The notes beneath the pieces were generated by a model. It did not search any database. It was not told the DNA's origin and saw only the letters and a list, made by a program, of their open reading frames with translations. Position numbers and translations under genes: made by a program. From Glebionis coronaria (lineage: Eukaryota; Streptophyta; Magnoliopsida; Asterales; Asteraceae), in the NCBI GenBank assembly GCA_025667525.1, contig JANFOE010000057.1, forward strand, positions 930,001-994,000: a stretch of 64,000 nucleotides of DNA. The letters are read 5' to 3'. The stretch's first letter is position 1. The number at the start of each line of letters is the position of its first letter. Positions 13,554 to 26,271 of the stretch are shown here, piece by piece.

Positions 13554-13920
13554 TGTTGTCCCATATATTTAGATGATTATAGATAGAAAATAGATGAAAC
13601 GAGATGGATTCCTAGAGAGAGAAAGTAGTGAGATAAAGTAGAGAAGGAGAGGATTAACTTGTTGAATATTAGATTAAGGAAATAATCAAGTGAATAACCA
13701 ACCCTCCTAACATGCTAGGAGGGTAATATATACAGTCCACCCACATGCGGGCTTTAATGGGCTATATATTGGACCGGGCTTGTCTTTTGGACTTTAATTA
13801 GTTTAAATCCAAGCCCGTAAACCACGACTAATTAACTACCTATTACAACGTTCTAATTAATGTTACAATAATAACCTATGACCGAGCATTCTTGTTTGAC
13901 TCAATATTTTGAGGCTAACA
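13554..13920 (-). repeat. 5' LTR of copia A, 367 bp
   Basis: On the minus strand it opens TGTTAGCCTCAAAATA at 13920 and ends GGGACAACA at 13554, next to the primer-binding site. It contains a TATA-like stretch (plus-strand gtaatatatac, 13723-13733) directly followed in transcription direction by a 9-bp hairpin (13701-13724). Structure and partial sequence match the LTR of element C. The matching 3' LTR is beyond the gypsy insertion, left of the window. It interrupts an intron of the AT-hook gene. Confidence 0.75.
13701..13724 (-). promoter_or_regulatory. Hairpin downstream of the TATA-like box in the copia A LTR
   Basis: Perfect inverted repeat ACCCTCCTA - six bases - TAGGAGGGT. The LTRs of element C carry the same hairpin with the outer pair changed from A-T to C-G. 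It would lie at or near the 5' end of the transcript. Confidence 0.65.
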
Positions 13921-14113
13921 CAAATGTTATTAAGCATATGTTGTTCTGACCTATGTTAAAAATGACTGGCGTGCTAACACGACTTCTTGTATGATTGGTA
14001 CCGATGAGCTTTTTTCCTTCATTTTTTGTACATAAATCAGTTAACTTATAAGAATTTAAAACTAAAACATGTTATTTAGTGTCATATACTAAAATTCTAA
14101 TTGTTTTGCATAC
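13921..14113. other. Probable intron remnant of the AT-hook gene
   Basis: AT-rich with no coding signal. It lies between the donor of the last recognisable exon (14114) and the inserted LTR. Confidence 0.4.
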
Positions 14114-16581
14114 CTTTATCGAGAATTGCACTTTCTCTGGTTAGTTTGGTTGCTGTAAATAAGATGAATAGTTAGTAAAAAGTACATAAAAGACCAAACA
14201 TAGAAAAAAATTAATGTCTAAATAGACTTGTGTATTACGTGTAGGGGTAGAAATATTCTTTGGACGGCCACGTCCTCTTATTGTTATGTCTTCAGTTGTC
14301 GTACATGATTGAACCACATTTGTTACATTCGGTACATAATCAGTTGTTGGTGTAAACCTTTGCAAACACACACTTCTCCTTAAAGCTTCAAAATATTTTA
14401 AAAAAGAAATTATAAATAACTCATATTAAGTCGATATATATATAAAATATGTTTGGATTTTATTGTACGTGTGATTATATCAGATGTGCATGTGCGTCCA
14501 TGAGATACAGGCGTAGTTGCTAACAAACTTGGTTGTGAAGTTTCTGCAACAAAACAAACAAATACAAAATATTAAACTATAACTTTTAAAAAAAAGTATG
14601 TTAAAATCTCATACGTGTTGATAATAGAATCTTGCGAGGTCGTCCTCTTGTTCGAGGTGTACTGTTTGCTACTCCCAAGTATGAAACACCACCATTGGTC
14701 TCATGTGGTGTTTTAAACTCAATTTTGCATTGTCGTGCAAGATTTAGAGGTGTACTTGTTAACAAACATGGTTGAGTAGTATCTGCAAAACACAAAAATT
14801 AAAAATATGAAACTACTATTGTTTTCAAAAAAGTTTAAAAAATGTCATACGTGTTGGTAATATATTTTTGCGAGGTCGTCCTCTTATTCGAGGTGTACTG
14901 TTTGCTACTCCCAAGTCTGAAACGCCACCATCGGTATCCTGTGGTGTTTTGAACTCAATTTTGCACGGTCGTCCAAGATTTAGAGGCGTACTTGTTAACA
15001 AACTTGGTTGTGGAGTATCTGCAACAGACAAACAAAAAAAGGTATGAAACTATTACTTTTTTCAAAAAGAGTTTAAAAAATGTCATACGTTTTGATAATA
15101 TAATCTTGCGAGGTCGTCCTCTTGTTCGAGGTATACTGTTTGCTACTCCCAAAGCTGAAACAACACCATTGGTATCCTGTGGTGTTTTAAACTCTAATGT
15201 GCACGGTCGTCCAAGATTTAGAGGTGTGCTTGTTAATACGCTTGTTCCTGTAGTTGTTGCAAAAATCACAATCATATATGAGTATTTTTATTCAAAAATG
15301 TAAATAAAAGATCTAAAAAATGACTTACGTGTTTCCAGAGGAATATACTTGCAAGGTTGCCCTCTCTGTCGATGTTTGATGTCTGGTAGTAAAGACGACA
15401 AAAAAGTAACATTTGTATGTTGTGGTGTTTCAAACCCTGCTTGTGTCCCTGGCGCTTTTTCTATTTGATTAGCTGATGAAACAATATATATAAATACATG
15501 TCATACAACTTACATCTAAAAAATATTTAAGTATGGAAAATGATGATCAAAATTTTCATACGTACAATTGCTTTTCGGTAATTTTTTTTAAAGTCCAACT
15601 GATAGAGGTGCTCCACTTGAGACTACATTTGATGATGGAATAATTCTTTTGCTTTTAGGTGTTTCAATCAACATTGGAGTTATTTAGAGTTTCAAGAAAG
15701 TAGATTACCTAAAATGGAATTACAGACATTAAATTACAAAACAATAGTCAAATTAAAACTTAACATTTAAGTTAATAACTACGACATTGTATCTTACTTG
15801 TTGTGGAGACTGTTTTGTAGTCATAAGGCTTCGACGAGGTGTGCCATTTGATAGTATATTTGATGCCGACACAACATTCATAAATGAAGGTGTGGCAAGT
15901 ATTGGTGGCGTTGTCCTAGTGGTTCTTGTTTGTAGTCCTTCTGCTATTACACTCACGGTAAAAAAAATATTCTTATACTTATTCAGGTAAATTAAAAAAT
16001 ATGAGTAACTTTGTGTATTTGAATCTTTCCGAGGCCGTCCTCTTGGTCGAAGTGATATGTCTATTGATGTTGGAACAGTCGAATCACAATTACCCTGTGT
16101 CTTTTAATGTATTAGAGAACGCCCTCTTGTTGGTAAGGCTATATCGGATGACGGAATACATGCTGAAAATTCAGTTGGTTAAATAAATATCATATAGAAT
16201 GTTGAAAATATTATTATGAGACAAATACAATGTTGAAACTATACCGTTGCTAAGCTCTGAAAAAGGAAACCATAACGACGTATTGTCTACATTGTTTGAG
16301 ACTAACATATGTGAATGTGCCTCCATGGTTTGTGTCAATATTTGATTTCCTTTGGTCGAATGGTTTTTTTAACAATCGTTCCACCATTGACAAATAAAGA
16401 GGTTCAATTGACATTGGTCTTTCGTTTATGATTGTTGACATTATTTTTTATGCCTAACAAATATTATGAAACTAAATCATCATACAATATCTAACAATGA
16501 TGAAAATGATAATAAAAATGAATAGGAATGTATATAAATGATACCTTCATTGTTCTGTTTATTTTGTTGATCTTCATTCAT
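14114..16581 (-). pseudogene. Multi-exon AT-hook gene, 5' part only (possible Helitron replicase N-terminus)
   Basis: At least twelve short minus-strand exons can be read, most between good splice sites: 16581-16545 (starts MNEDQQNKQNNE), 16453-16245, 16162-16010, 15951-15798, about 15679-15566, 15472-15329, 15247-15089, 15018-14851, 14782-14615, 14543-14469, 14385-14228 and 14152-14114. AT-hook cores recur: 'RPRGRPRK', 'RTRGRPRK' (twice), 'RIRGRPRK' and 'RGRGRPKN'. AT-hooks bind the minor groove of AT-rich DNA. Exon 3 and probably exons 2 and 5 carry stops or frameshifts. The gene ends abruptly at copia A, so its main domain is not seen. Plant Helitron helicase genes can start with small exons of this style, and an RPA-like gene lies on the same strand upstream, but the assignment is inference. 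It could also be an unrelated AT-hook protein. Confidence 0.55.
14615..15247 (-). repeat. Tandemly triplicated AT-hook exon
   Basis: Three consecutive exons (15247-15089, 15018-14851, 14782-14615) and their introns are copies of one unit with periods of 238 and 236 bp. Each encodes '(L)LTSTPLNLGRPC..EFKTP', then 'LGVANS.PR.RGRPRK'. Splice donors (C|GTATGA) and the acceptors of the last two are conserved. The neighbouring exon 14543-14469 begins like a fourth, shorter copy ('SQPSLLATTPVS'). Confidence 0.8.
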
Positions 16582-16590
16582 TTATGAATA

Positions 16591-19559
16591 CTAGACGAAT
16601 ACCCGCGCATAGCAGCGGAATGCCTAGTGTTCGTTTGATTTTTTAAACGAGTACCTGCGCATAGCAGCAGAATTTCCTAATGACTCATAATTAACGATAT
16701 GCGATTCATTGTTGTACTCGTTATGTAATAAAGGAAGACACATATTAGTTCGGCTAAGCCGTGTGTGCTAATCAGACTATCCGTCATATGTAGCACGAGA
16801 GATAGACGTAGTTCATGATTCTTAAATACCGTGAAATATTAAATCTATTTTTTGCGAAAGTATGAACTTCATACGCCTCAATATTTTCCAAATTTGTTTT
16901 TTAATTCTCAATAGTCTAAAAAAATTATGATACGTTTTCTACGCTTTTTGAGTCTCACTAACAAATATGTCCGATATACAAAAATTAGTCTTAACACCCT
17001 AGTGATTATACCAAAATTGTTTCAATCTAAAAAACATTAACCAACATAAACCAGTAGTAACAAGAAAGAGTTCATGAATGGATTAAAATATCATATCAAG
17101 TATTTGAGACATTTTTATTTTGACAAAGTCTGAAAATTAATATATTTAAAATTGATTTTTATGAAAATATTCATTTGTATATCTTTTTATGTAATTACTT
17201 TTTTACATAATCTAATTTCATCATATTTTCTAAATTTATATGATTTTCGATTCAATATTCATTTTGATATATTTTAATTGATTTTTTGTTTTTCTTATTT
17301 TTTTAGAGTTTATCTTATTTTGGTAATTATTTTTTCATAATCGAATTTCATAATATTTTTTTTAATTTGTATGCTCTTTGATTGAGTATTCATTTTAATA
17401 TATTTTTAATTATTTTTTGGTTTCTCTTATATTTTGAAAGTTTATCTTATTTTAATTTAATTTTTCTACAACTTCAATATTTGAATATATTTGTCCTCTC
17501 AAAAATCATCAATATTAACAGGCAAGAGTTATAACATTTGTCATCTCAAAAATTATGACCAGGTGTCCGCCAATGCATTGTGCGAATACCATGCTAATAT
17601 GAAATAATAGAGATAAACGGGCTAACCAAATCAGTATATTTCAAGAAAAAAAAATTCATCAAAACGTTTGCATTAGGCGGATCATTCTTTTATGATCTTT
17701 GAGTCAGGCAACCTCATTTTGGTGTTGGATTATACAATGACAAGTAAATGAACTACCTCTCTCTATTCACACAACTAATATGCAAATGTAATAGGAGTAG
17801 TTAAATATTTTCAAACTTGACCAAGCTTATTGTATTGGTCTCATCTAAGGTGGCATTTAGTCATGTAAAATCAGAACTTGAGATTCATTAAGTTGGTGTT
17901 GGAAACTGGGAAGTGGGAACCAAAGCCATCCCAACGATGGCTGGCATCTTGTTATTCTAAAAGAATGCAAAGAAACAACCTTAGCAACTGTTACAAATAA
18001 AACCAAAAGGTCACCTTATATACCTTCTCATCAAGAGTTAACATTTCCAATTTTCAACATTGATACCTTTTGGTTTGTTGCACAGGGGTTGCATCTTGTT
18101 GTATAGTAATAAAATCCATTACAGAAGATTAAGTAACTTAGGAAGGGATTTACGCGTCTACAAATAAAGGAATGATTTTGAGAGTGCTAATGAAATGTTT
18201 GAATGGGTTGCATAAATAGTAAAATAGGCCAAGATGATTTACACTCCAAAAATTAGACAAAAATTATAGAAATTATATTATCTTTTAATGTATTATTTCA
18301 AAAGATCCATTCTAGTAATACCAACTATTCAAAATTTTACGTGTTTGTCCAACTGTCTATTCCTATACCTATATATTCTCCATTTTTCAACTTTTTTTCA
18401 ATTTAAATGTTCACCATTTCTATAAATAAGTCTTATAATTCCAATTGTCCATTCCTATAACAATATATCCCATACCAACATATCACATATCGGCCTGTGG
18501 AGTTAGTATTCACAGAGACACAAAATCAAAGCTCAATGTAGTATGAATGCCATTGTAGCGGCTCACTTCGTGCATTCACAGACACCCTACAAAGATCTAT
18601 AAAATAGATCTCAAATATCATTTTAAAAAGAAATAAAGACCATAGTTTACAAAACCGTAGATTCAGGCGACAGCAACGCGATGTTTGGCAGCAACGGCGA
18701 TACACCGGTTCTACAAACGGGAAGAAATATAACTCAAATTCAAAAAAGAATGTGCATAAACTTATTACCAAATGTACAAAATATTTACAACCAAGTTTCC
18801 ATAAACTTTGTAACCAAATTTACAAATACCATTCATCACATAATATAACCAACAATCTTTAAAAAGAAACCATACATTTTCCGGCGATACGCGCAGTCTC
18901 CGATGATGACAGGAACGAAAGGCAGCGACAGGATGCCAAAAATGTTAATTAGAAACTCTTCAAAAAAAGATCTAAAACCCTTTAAAAATCCCTTAAAACA
19001 TATCAAATGTAATATAGATCTATTGATAAAATAAAGTAAACCTCACAACATCAAAAACCTTTTTGTAAATGTAGATGGTTTCATGGTGATTTGGGTTGCG
19101 GTAGTGAAGAACATGCTTACGATTGTGGTGGTATTCGGCTTCTGGTGGGGTTTAAGTAGTAGAGGTGATCGAAGGTTGGGATTTTGATGGTGGTTAGTTG
19201 AGGTGGTTGTGGTTGATGAGATATAAATAGAGAGAAAGAGTGGTTTATGAGATGATGGGTTGCTGTATTTTTTTAAATATATATGATTTTTTTAACAAAA
19301 TTCTTTCGGTTGTTATCTTCCTGTGTAAGCTTTTGGAATAAAAACTTGCGTATATATGATTTTACATTGCCTTGTTTTAGTTGTTAGTTCAACATTTCCT
19401 TTTTTACCATGTTGAAAATTCATCATTTTTCAACATCCTGATTGCTCTTTTATATGTAGTTAATTCCTTCAACATTACCATAAATTCTTCATTTTTCAAC
19501 TTTCAACATTCAACTTTCAACAATTGACATACACCCTTTATTGGGTATATAGATATAGA
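16591..19559 (-). mobile_element. Candidate non-autonomous Helitron
   Basis: Read on the minus strand, it begins TCTATATCTATATACCC at 19559, preceded by A, and ends GCGCGGGTATTCGTCTAG at 16591, followed by T. TC...CTRR ends between host A and T are the Helitron hallmark. A stem CCGC...GCGG lies about 11 bases before the 3' end, as expected. No transposase or other gene is visible inside; the content is AT-rich with two similar GC-richer patches near 18660 and 18880. A second, weaker copy of the terminal hairpin is at 16645-16670, and a plus-oriented hairpin end is near 17565-17595, so older Helitron pieces may be nested inside. It sits 10 bp upstream of the ATG of the AT-hook gene. Confidence 0.5.
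17560..17597 (+). other. Possible second Helitron 3' end
   Basis: GTCCGCCAATGCATTGTG, then CGAATACCATGCTAAT, resembles a Helitron 3' hairpin followed by CTAA and host T, in the opposite direction to the enclosing candidate. No matching 5' end was found. Confidence 0.3.
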
Positions 19560-20445
19560 TTGATATTGAGTTTGATTTCTCCAATGGTGATATTATGGAA
19601 TACAAACAACAATGATAAACATAAAAAGATATTCTAACTAATAATGTTAACATTTATTTGTTTTAATTAATTTTAAAGAATATCAAATGTTACCAAAAAT
19701 ATTTCCTATAACTAAGCTAAGTTGTTTTTATGATAATGTGATACTTTTTTTATGAAAAAAAAACATAATAAATTGTATTAATAAAAAAAACTAATAAATA
19801 AGATAACTTATAGAAGTATCCATAATCCTTCAAGTGGAGAAGCGTGCTAAGCAAAAATCTTGGCAACTATCCATAACCGAACAGTAGCACATTTAATTAC
19901 TTAAACTAAAAACAGTTCATCAAAAATCAAAATAATCATTCTCTGTCGATACCACTGGCTTAGCAAGCTAAATAGGTACGCAATATCTTAATGTTTTTGA
20001 TCATTCTAGTATTAATTTTATTTAGCATTTGATTATTACAAATACCAATTTTATATAACTGATCAATTGTAGAAGTGATAAGCATATATACACTTATTTT
20101 ATGTTGTTTCAAATAAAAAATAAGCATGATTATAGTTGATCATTTACTTGTTGTAGTTGCATGTAGGTATCAAAACCCTAACCAATTATATTATCATTGT
20201 TGATCAAAAGCATTATAAAATGACTGAATAAAAATGTTTAGATTGTCGATTTGTACAATTATTAGTCATAGTAATGGGTTTGAATAGGAAATCTTAACTT
20301 CTTGAATGTTCAAATTAGGATTTACATTTTCATTCTGCATGTATATGATACACTGATTTTGTAAACATAGGATATTATGATTAGCTATAAGGTTATTGAA
20401 AAATGATAATGAAAATTCTAAATTTGTTTTTCAAATATGTCGTAG
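19560..20445. other. AT-rich spacer before the B3-like gene
   Basis: No coding frame, hairpin or repeat of note. An upstream exon of the B3-like gene may lie here, but I could not define one. Confidence 0.4.
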
Positions 20446-21843
20446 GATGAATATTCAGTTTATTGTAGAAGCAAATGAAAGGAACCTCCAAACACAACAT
20501 GTATTGCTGGAAGCGTTTACTGACCAACTTTATACCGGATCCAGTGAGTTATACCTAATTTACAACAGAGGTACAAAACATAAAGTGCCTACAAGGAAGG
20601 TTGTGAACTCACGTAACTATGCACTGCATTCAAAAGCATGGAGAGATTTTCTATGTGATAGTCACTACAATAAGATTAAGTGGTTCCATTTTGTGCGTCA
20701 AGGATTGAATGAGTATTACTTGACAGCATACCATAGGAATGGTAGAGAATGAAACGGTTATAACATTGCTCAGGTGGGATATAGGCAGCGGAGATGTTTA
20801 GTTGTTCTGGAAAACATCATTGAAACTCCGGTTAGTAACTTATTTTTATTATCATACTGAAAACAGAATAGTTGATTAAAATATATATAGTTCTCCTTCT
20901 AATAATAAGAATGTCTTTTAACACATTTTTTTGTAGCTGCTTCCTGATGCTTTTTTTCAACCAAATGTGGACAACCAAATAAATGTTATGATTAGTAACG
21001 TATTGGCCAGAACTGTTAATCAATGCCGTGTGGAGCTGCTTGAAAACGATAGTTATGGACATATGTTTGTGGGTGGGGCATGGGAGGCAATATACGTAGA
21101 TCATGATATTGAAGCTGGTACAGTTTTAGTTTTCACCAATCTTTTTAATTATGAAGTTTCAATGGTACCATTTGCACAAAACGGGTTTGCATTACGCTTG
21201 GAACATGTTGAGAGAAAGGATCTAAATGATGAAGCTCCATTCTGGCGAAGACCTCTTGATGAAGGTATATTTATTTTAATCTCAATTGTATGTTTAATCA
21301 AATGATCAAATTAACTTAAAAATATATAAACGGGTTAAGTTGATTCATTTTATGTGACCCTGTGGATCCTCGAATGAGACACAGATGTGAATGGCAGAAT
21401 AATAATGAACAGCATGATGATGAGAACTAAACCTTCTATCAACCGATTCTGGCATATGTAATTGATAGAAAACGATTGGTAAGAACTTATGAATTTACCT
21501 TGGTTGAATAGATATTATGGAATACTTATGAAATTATATTTTTCAAATTCAGACAATCCCTGCAAACTTTGTTACTCAACACCAAATGATTAGGTTCCAT
21601 AATGCCATGTTGCGACATGTGGATCTACGTTTTTATGTGGATGTGGATTTGGAACTTCACAATGATGAGCTCCATAGAAGAAACCACATGAACATAAAGG
21701 CTGACTGGAGGAACATTATGAAACAATGTGGGTTTCAAGCTAACAAAACAGTGAGGTTCAAGATAGTTGATTTGATTGAAGATGATGAACAGACAGATGA
21801 CGATAAAGATCCAGTGATGATACCCTTAATCGACATGTGTTAG
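20446..21843 (+). pseudogene. B3-domain-like gene, four exons, disabled
   Basis: Four plus-strand exons can be read: 20446-20830, 20937-21264, about 21340-21478 and 21553-21843 (stop). Exons 1, 2 and 4 have clear splice signals; the acceptor of exon 3 is unclear. The protein has repeated blocks that fit plant B3 DNA-binding domains: 'LPDAFFQPN' followed by 'GAWEAIYVDHDIEAGTVLVF', and 'TIPANFVTQ' followed by 'ADWRNIMKQCGF' and 'VRFKIVDL'. The first exon has a similar block ending 'WFHFVRQGLNEYYLTAY'. The C-terminus is acidic ('DLIEDDEQTDDDKD'). B3 proteins bind DNA in the nucleus. In-frame stops in exon 1 (TGA at 20750, likely from TGG) and exon 3 ('DDEN*TF') disable it. The gene lies tail-to-tail with the RPA-like pseudogene. 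The family call is moderate; exact subfamily is unknown. Confidence 0.5.
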
Positions 21844-22671
21844 ATGTCTACTGCTGGAAATTTTTGGAATGTATTTTGTGGTTTGCCTGAAATGTGAAAC
21901 AATTTAATTACCGTTATGTATTCTATGATCAAGTTATGTAAAACTTGTTGTTTTGTTTTAAAGACTCTGGCCTTGGTTATGTTGTAATATACTTTTAATT
22001 ATGGTTAATGATTTGTTAATTGTTATGAATTTATTTGTTTGTTAATTAAGTTAGTATATGTTGTTAGCATGATTTTTTATTAACCTTAATTTTGTTATTC
22101 TGATACATTCTTTTTTACAGATATGCTGGTAATTGCAGATGGTGTGTTGGACAACTATTGTGATTCAATTCATCACCTTTAACACTTATCAATGGAAAAT
22201 GATGCTTTCTAGGTATTACTATAGTTAACAATTGTTATAAGTAATTTTATATCCTATTCACATTATGTCCAAAAGTTTGTTTATGGTAGTCATATACTGT
22301 AATTTTGTTTATGTTGCGCCTAAAAGTTATTATTACTATGGTAATCATATAGTTAGGCATTCCTAAACGATTATCCATTCCTAACTTGAAAATAAAATTA
22401 CTTGAACTTATGTTGTTTAACAATTTGGGTTATAACAATCAATTATTTGTAATAATAATTTAAAACAGAACATTATCAAAAGTATGTAAATACAAATTTA
22501 TGATAAATAATTATAGTATTACACAAAACTAAGTAAAAACCTAAGGTTCTCAGAAGTATATAAATACAAATTGTTTAAAAAAGACTAATATCCATTGATT
22601 AATTCAAAAACAGAAACCTTAAACACATAGGCTAAACACATAATCCAAATTATTCTGAACAACAGCTAAAT
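21844..22671. other. Spacer between two converging pseudogenes
   Basis: AT-rich 3' flanks of the B3-like (plus) and RPA-like (minus) genes. No coding frame or distinct repeat seen. Confidence 0.5.
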
Positions 22672-25185
22672 TCAAACAAACTGGAACAAAACGTAAAATT
22701 TCAAACAATTATAAAGACGTAAAAACATACTAAAAGTGGAAACATGGGATGATGATGCTGCTTCACTTGAATCATCATCCTCATCAGCTTCTTTCTCAAG
22801 TTTCACAACAATAATTTCCTGTTGAACACTTGAATCATCATCCTCATCAGCTTCGGCAATGTCTTCAAGCTTAACTTTTACCAAACAATTCTGGCCTCCG
22901 TCTTCATCCACAACAGTTGTAGGCTTCTTAGAAGTCTGGTCAGGCTCATCATCATCTTCCGTGTCATATTCAGAATCGGAAAGATCAATAACAACTATAC
23001 TACGTTCAATAGTACGGGAACGTTTCTTTCCAGAACCACCACTTGATGAGCCAATGTCATCATTTGATGGTGATTCAAGTTGTAGCCTCCTTGTAAGGCT
23101 AAGATCAACAGACTTGGAAGATTTGATGGGGACCGAAGGAGTTGTAATCTCATCGTCGGTATCCTGTAGTGTAAAATGTATAAAAGATAAGATATATATA
23201 TTAATTAGTTCTTCAAAATTTATTAATTAAGCTGTTTTTATAGTATTATACTTCATCCTCACAAAAAACTTGCTTCCAAAAGATAATAATCTCTTTGTCT
23301 GTAGTGACTTTCTCACATCTGTAAACATGGGTCTTGTTATTGTAATTGAATTCTGAAAATTGGACCCTAAAAAGAAATTTTTTCCCAATAATGCCATTAA
23401 GTTCATCAGGGAAATAATTTTCATGATTGGAACCATGTTTTTCAGCCAATTCCCAAGCAGTTAACCCAGACATCTTGTGCATATTGCCATCAAAAACACA
23501 AATCTGTGGACTACCGGTATCATCGTGTGCACGAATGATAAGCTTGAAACTATTTACAAAAAAAGTGGGTATAAGTATGATTAATAAACAATATGTGCAT
23601 AAAAAATATACATAATGCACTGCATAATCATACCGGTATGCAAAATGTTCCTTTCCCAAATGTTCACTGCACCACCAAAGTTTCTTTTTGGATTTATTAC
23701 CATGTCTAGTAGCAGGACTTTTAGAATCAACAAACAATATCTTCCTGCTACAAACTTTGCATCCATGATAAGCCCACCCTTTTTCATACTGAATGTTGTG
23801 AACTTTAGTGTATACGACACACTCACCATCCTTGAATAAAAATAAGAAAATAAACATGTTAAAAATTGACCCACAGTGGGTTGTATATTATGAAGTTATC
23901 CGAAAAGTATTATCGGCTGAGTCTCCCTAGTAGTTGAAACCATTTTTTTGACAGCACCATTCATGAATTCTTTAGGTGTGATAACCTTGGCTTCATTAGC
24001 AACCAACTCAATTTTTTGTTGCTATGGATTATAATCTTCTCTGGATTCGTACCTAAACAATGACATCAACAGTTATTGTAATTGAAGAAGACATTAATAT
24101 GACAATTATAATATTATAACACTCTCAAAATAGTTGTAGCAATTATAAATAAAATACTTTGACGAAAAGCAATCAACTCTTGTACTTTTTTGTTAATGAC
24201 CATCTTCGTACCCCATAGACAGTTATGCACAGAAGGAAGTTATGTAACGAAAATAAATATTATACAAAACTCTTATGAAAATATTTTGTTGGTAATGGTA
24301 GTCAAATATACTTAAGATTGAAATATTTCACTTTTCCAAGTTGCAACATAACATCAATATGATCAAGTGACTCAAACTTGTCAACATATTCATTCCACTT
24401 TTTCGCCCATTGGTCCCAAAAAGTAAGATTAATCCTTTCTCCTCTGCGTAAATTGAAAATACATATGAATATATTGTAAAAGTAATTTTGTTTATTAGTA
24501 TTTCTCAAAATAAAGACATGAGTTAAAAAAAACTTACTCATCATCTTCAGTGACAACATTTCTCCTTATTTTGCTTGAACCTATTGAGTTGACAGAGATC
24601 AACTCACAAATTACAACAACTGATCCAATAACATCTGAAATACAAATAATTACTTGTTAAAAACATACAAATAACTTGAATATTGACTAAGATGTATACA
24701 ATAATTTAATAAACAAATGCTAACTGCTTACCAACAGAATTATTTTATGCATACTCTTCATCTGTGTCAACAATCCTGCTAAATGGTTCACACCTGAATC
24801 CAGATAGATTGTCATCTATCTGTTTAATTCTGGTGATATTGGTGCTCTGGTAAAAAGAAAGTTTCCACTCATGTGGCAGCAATGGAGTGTTACCACCATT
24901 TTCTGTGACACCAAAGTTTGAAATCTTGTAACATGTTCCTTCTTGAAGCAATGGATCAAATCTAAACATCCATTCTTTTTTATATAAGCATGAATGTGCA
25001 TACCCTGTGTAAATATTGAAGAATCTAAGTGAAGAAACAAATTATACAAAACATGATTATAAATTAAATTAAAGAATGAAATTATATTACAAGCTCCTCC
25101 TACAAAACAAATTCCAAACTATATGGGTTGTGCGACTCATTCAGTCTATGTGCTTTCCAGACATATATGATTTTTCCTCTTATTG
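22672..25185 (-). pseudogene. RPA1-like gene, 3' exons (DNA-binding domains and zinc ribbon)
   Basis: Successive minus-strand exons: remainder of exon b to 25091; c 25004-24732; d 24634-24538; e 24444-24312; f about 24232-24158; g 24052 to about 23895; h 23830-23634; i 23549-23252; j 23163-22731 or to the stop at 22672. They read through OB-fold domains of the large subunit of replication protein A: 'CYKISNFGVTENGG', 'WKLSFYQSTNITRI', 'DVIGSVVVICELISVNS', 'RINLTFWDQWAKKWNEY', 'VHNCLWGTKMVIN', 'ITPKEFMNGAVKKMV', then the ribbon 'YEKGWAYHGCKVC' and 'KLWWCSEH', and 'FKLIIRAHDDTGSPQICVFD'. Exon j is acidic. RPA1 binds single-stranded DNA in replication and repair; related copies also ride on plant Helitrons. 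Defects: a frameshift in an A run in exon c, stops at the end of c and in g ('NP*QQ'), and no clear acceptor for f. Confidence 0.8.
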
Positions 25186-26271
25186 GGATCTTATTACTGA
25201 TGGTATTTGGCAATGGCCGCAGGATTGGTATGCTAGATTTCCGAACATTGTCTCTATCCCGGTCCCTGTTATTAATGATGCTCAGGATGATGATTTGATG
25301 TGGCAGGATATAAATGGGGTTCTACATCCTTTTTCTGTTTCTTTAGTTTGGGACTCCATTCGAGATAGGGATTTGATGGTTGATTGGTATCATGCTATTT
25401 GGTTTGCTCATTGTATTCCTCGTCACTCTATCCACTTATGGTTAGTGGTTAGAAGAAAATTGAAGACACAAGATCGGCTTAGGCAATGGGATGTTGGCCC
25501 TTTGGTGGATCTAAGTCTTCGATGTCCGTTGTGTAAATTGGTGCCGGATTCTCATGACCATCTTTTCTTTGAATGTTCTTATTTTATGCAGGTTTGGTCT
25601 AAGGTTCGGGGCCTATGTGATATGGATAGCATCCCCCGTCGGATTGATGATATTTTAGCCTATGTTATTCCAATTTCTAAGGGAAAGTCTTGTCCTAGCA
25701 TCCTTGGCCGTCTTGTGTTGGCTGCTACTGCGTACTTTATATGGATGGAACGTAATTCAAGACTTTTCAAGAAAAAGCTGTTGGCCGTTGATCAGATTGT
25801 TCAGCTTATTTGTGATACTATTCGGTTGAAGTTGATTTCATTTCGTTTTAAGAAGTTGTCTGCCAGGTCGAGTTTGCTACTTGACAAATTGAGGGTGCCG
25901 AGCTCTAGAGTTCTTCATGATGGGAGTGCCGGGTAAGGGTTGTACTCTTTTTTCCTTGTCCAAGGTTTTTCCAACTGGGTTTTCTTTGGCAAGGTTTTTT
26001 AAGGAGGCAGGCTCATTTGGATATCATTTGCTCCTTTTGTGTTGTTGGTGAAAGCTGAAGACAATGTGTGACTTCATGTTTGCATCTTGGTTTCTTTCTA
26101 GTTTACTTGCATTGTAGTTCTAGATTAGTCTGTGTTTATGCCATGACATAATCACGTGTTAACATGCTGCCTGTAGCATGCGGTTAATGTGGTATCTTAG
26201 CCACACTTCTTTGTACTTCAACGCTTTTTTGGTTAATTTATTTACCGGGGAAACCCTTTACCAAAAAAAAA
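25186..26271 (+). mobile_element. 5'-truncated LINE (L1-like) insertion
   Basis: A 1086-bp plus-strand fragment ends in a 9-base poly(A) at 26263-26271. It is bounded by a 17-bp target duplication: gatttttcctcttattg at 25169-25185 and the same with one mismatch at 26272-26288. It carries the last part of a non-LTR reverse transcriptase protein and a 335-bp 3' UTR. Its target is an exon of the RPA-like gene, whose coding frame resumes across the insertion. Confidence 0.9.
25187..25936 (+). pseudogene. LINE ORF2 C-terminus, zinc-binding RT domain (zf-RVT)
   Basis: An open frame to the stop at 25936 encodes the C-terminal domain of plant L1-type proteins. It has 'FSVSLVWDSIR', 'VDWYHAIWFAHCIPRHS', 'LWLVVRRKLKTQDRLRQW', then 'CPLCKLVPDSHDHLFFEC', which supplies the CxxC...HxxxxxC ligands of the zf-RVT domain. 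Endonuclease and reverse transcriptase are missing through 5' truncation. The reading frame extends upstream to 25076 only by chance through RPA-gene sequence. No stops inside, so the insertion may be fairly young. Confidence 0.88.

Noticed and set aside
18526..19230. Captured host gene fragment in the candidate Helitron
   Set aside because: Low-complexity ACC-rich stretch with short frames and stops; no identifiable exon.
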